Source of the DNA: Flavobacterium urumqiense
GTDB taxonomy: Bacteria; Bacteroidota; Bacteroidia; Flavobacteriales; Flavobacteriaceae
Length of the DNA: 64,000 nt
Direction of reading: 5' to 3'
Assembly (NCBI RefSeq): GCF_900108015.1
Contig: NZ_FNVP01000003.1
Location: 6,162-70,161, forward strand
Numbering within the stretch: the first letter of the stretch is position 1; the number at the start of each line of letters is the position of its first letter. Positions 62,272 to 64,000 of the stretch are shown in pieces. Made by a program: the position numbers and the translations under genes. Below the pieces are notes generated by a model. The model did no database searches. It was not told the DNA's origin and saw only the letters and a list, made by a program, of their open reading frames with translations.

Positions 62272-64000
62272 TTATTGATGAGAAATCATTGTTTCGCTAT
62301 CTGTAAATTGAAAAAAGATGGTATTTGATCTACTTTTCATACTAAATTCTTTTGTTTTGTTGCTTATTAAATCTTGTATATTTTCTATATAAGCATCTTG
62401 AATGTATTTGTGAAAATAGCCAATTGTAAAATCAATACCATGTAAATTATAAATTGATTTTTGCTTTTCACTTATTATCAAGGCCTTATCCTTGCCGGGT
62501 TCTTCAGTTAAATAGTCAAATTCTTTTTTATTTTTGTTTTCAAAAGTCATTCCATTAAATTCTTCGTCTAAAATTATTTTATCGATATATGCCATTATGA
62601 ATTTCATTCTTTTTTCACTTATTTCATCTAGGTCTATATCTAAAAATCTAACATCAAAATGTTTTTCTAATTTTTTAAGTTTATTAAAATAATTGAATAG
62701 ATATCTTGCATCGAAGGCATCTTCATCAAATACTATTTTCTCTTTATAATTGAAAATCAATTTATTTTCCTGAAAGAATTTGAATCTTTGATTCGAAGTA
62801 ATTCTAGAGAGGATACTATAAAAATTTAGTCCGCTTTTAACTGATTTTATCGCTTTGCTAGGAACTATTTCGATATGAAATTTACAATTTTTTAAATTTT
62901 TAGGAAACACAATTCTTATTAGAATTTGAAAATCATTTGCCATTATTTTCATCTTGGCTTCTGATTCATTTGGATTTGCAATAAATATTTCTAAATGATA
63001 GTTATCTAATTCAAAACCATCTTCGCAAACAATATCAAATAATCCAAAAAGGGAAGGTACCTTTTTGATATAAACACTTTTGATATCATTTTGAGAATTT
63101 ATTCTAATCCCATTAAAAAAGTGATTGTACTCTTTTAATATATCCCCACTTAAACAAATGTCTTCAAAATCTTTTCCTCTTAAAGAATCAATAATTTTTT
63201 TTGTATTTTCATCTTCTCCTGCAATATTAAATTTTACTTCAGTTTTACCAATACCTTCTATAGATGAAACATTGTTAATGATGTAAGCATCGTTTGATTT
63301 ACTTAAATCTAATTTAATATTATTACCTATTGCAAAATTTAGTGCTGCATCTGCGGAGCCAATGCCTCTACTCAAACCCGGAAAGTAATTATATTTTAAA
63401 TCTTCGTCTAATTCTTTGATTAAATCTTCACTAGTAAGTTGAACATACTCAATACCTTTTTGCTGTAAAAATTTTAATTTAGCGGGCGCTATCGTTGGAG
63501 CGATAAAAAACATTTCTTTACGATTGTCCCCTAATTCAATAAGTATTTTTTCAATAATTACCATAATGTTACTGTCTTCTAAGGCATAACCACTGAAAAC
63601 GATATGGTTTTCCACTAATTTAGTTTTAATCGTATTCCAGAAAATAGAATTTTCATTATCCTTGACAAAGTAATTATTGTAATCTGAATTCGTTAGAATA
63701 ATATTTGAAGTATCTGATAAATCGCCATGAATTTTGAATAACCATTGTTTTTTTGGGTTGGCAGTAGCACAATCTGCACTTTTACGAATTACTTCTAAAT
63801 TTTTATTGGTTCTTTCAAAAAGCGTATCATAATTGGTTGTAATTATCGTTTTTATTTGAGGAAATTTTGCTAAAAGCTGATGTATTTCTGTTGTTGTTGG
63901 TGGTTTTTGAAACTCTTTTTTTAAGATTTCAATTAAGTAGTTTTTATTTCCTCCTTTTAGATAATAAATATCTTCTGCTAATTTTGGTAAGTTAGTTGTG
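62272..64000 (-). CDS. SIR2-domain protein with unknown C-terminus (5' partial)
   Basis: The frame is open to the window edge, so at least 575 codons are present and the N-terminus is missing. A GTG at 63615 is internal, not a start. The SIR2-like NAD-binding fold is shown by TTNYDTLFE (63815-63840), FKIHGDLSD with the catalytic His at 63727-63729, and VFSGYALEDSN (near 63573-63603). The C-terminal 400 or so residues match nothing I know. SIR2-fused proteins are often anti-phage NADases that deplete NAD+ on infection. The position in an accessory region fits, but defence function is inferred. Confidence 0.78.
   Translation of the reverse strand, partial: TTNLPKLAEDIYYLKGGNKNYLIEILKKEFQKPPTTTEIHQLLAKFPQIKTIITTNYDTLFERTNKNLEVIRKSADCATANPKKQWLFKIHGDLSDTSNIILTNSDYNNYFVKDNENSIFWNTIKTKLVENHIVFSGYALEDSNIMVIIEKILIELGDNRKEMFFIAPTIAPAKLKFLQQKGIEYVQLTSEDLIKELDEDLKYNYFPGLSRGIGSADAALNFAIGNNIKLDLSKSNDAYIINNVSSIEGIGKTEVKFNIAGEDENTKKIIDSLRGKDFEDICLSGDILKEYNHFFNGIRINSQNDIKSVYIKKVPSLFGLFDIVCEDGFELDNYHLEIFIANPNESEAKMKIMANDFQILIRIVFPKNLKNCKFHIEIVPSKAIKSVKSGLNFYSILSRITSNQRFKFFQENKLIFNYKEKIVFDEDAFDARYLFNYFNKLKKLEKHFDVRFLDIDLDEISEKRMKFIMAYIDKIILDEEFNGMTFENKNKKEFDYLTEEPGKDKALIISEKQKSIYNLHGIDFTIGYFHKYIQDAYIENIQDLISNKTKEFSMKSRSNTIFFQFTDSETMISHQ

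Noticed and set aside
63613..63615. GTG as start of the SIR2-domain gene
   Set aside because: The frame stays open upstream to the window edge and encodes the SIR2 catalytic motifs there, so GTG is internal.
1..64000. tRNA, rRNA or CRISPR array
   Set aside because: Intergenic regions were read for T-arm-like GTTCRANYC motifs and regularly spaced repeats. None was found beyond the short tandem repeats listed.

Overview
The window is a stretch of chromosome from a low-GC Bacteroidota bacterium, most likely Flavobacterium or a close relative. Supporting signs are a C-terminal type IX secretion sorting domain, -7 boxes of the form TATCTTTG or TATATTTG upstream of many genes, few Shine-Dalgarno sequences, the GSII plus GSIII glutamine synthetase pair, ECF sigma/DUF4252 operons and palindromic intergenic repeats that resemble those seen in Flavobacterium genomes. 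No tRNA, rRNA or CRISPR array was found.

Layout. 1-10.7 kb: a partial secreted T9SS protein, a DUF1543 protein, a small lipoprotein, a TerC-family membrane protein, divergent glutamine synthetases (GSII and GSIII), an orphan OmpA-like domain, purM and an acetyltransferase. 10.7-11.9 kb: a gene graveyard with a broken phosphoribosyltransferase and an acetyltransferase remnant. 11.9-28.6 kb: a light-response and photoprotection supercluster. It holds a Kir-type potassium channel, a CarH-type B12 photoreceptor regulator, crtI-crtB-crtZ, an SRPBCC protein and a CPD photolyase on the plus strand. On the minus strand are an SDR/DUF2867 protein, folE, an SDR, a TIGR03643 protein, a divergent photolyase-like protein, a DASH cryptochrome, a 44-residue DUF2256 zinc-ribbon protein (overlapping the DASH gene), an AarF-like kinase and a TetR-like regulator. 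TIGR01777 and YceI proteins follow. 28.6-34.5 kb: housekeeping genes (thioesterase, rmuC, RluE-type pseudouridine synthase, trmL) and a methyltransferase split by one in-frame TAA.

34.6-44.2 kb is a cobalamin locus: a BtuCDF-like ABC importer, a CWC/DUF5522 protein, cobU, a truncated PP-loop ATPase, a bluB-cobT fusion, cobS, cobC, a cobalamin riboswitch and a BtuB-like receptor. It would import corrinoids, make DMB and complete adenosylcobalamin, the chromophore a CarH protein needs. That links it to the light cluster by inference. 44.3-49.2 kb: an amidase, an S41 peptidase, and an ECF sigma operon with two DUF4252 proteins.

49.4-54.6 kb is a compact integrated element: tyrosine integrase preceded by short tandem repeats, an unknown protein, three phased 9-bp iteron-like repeats, an excisionase-type HTH protein and an 802-residue protein with weak polymerase-palm-like motifs. 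After a YedK/HMCES protein and xseB-xseA, 57.3-62.3 kb is an accessory patch: a DUF1543 remnant, a DJ-1/PfpI protein, a redoxin, a frameshifted Old Yellow Enzyme, a zinc alcohol dehydrogenase and a diverged duplicate of about 210 bp of xseA. The window ends inside a large SIR2-domain protein, a plausible anti-phage NADase.
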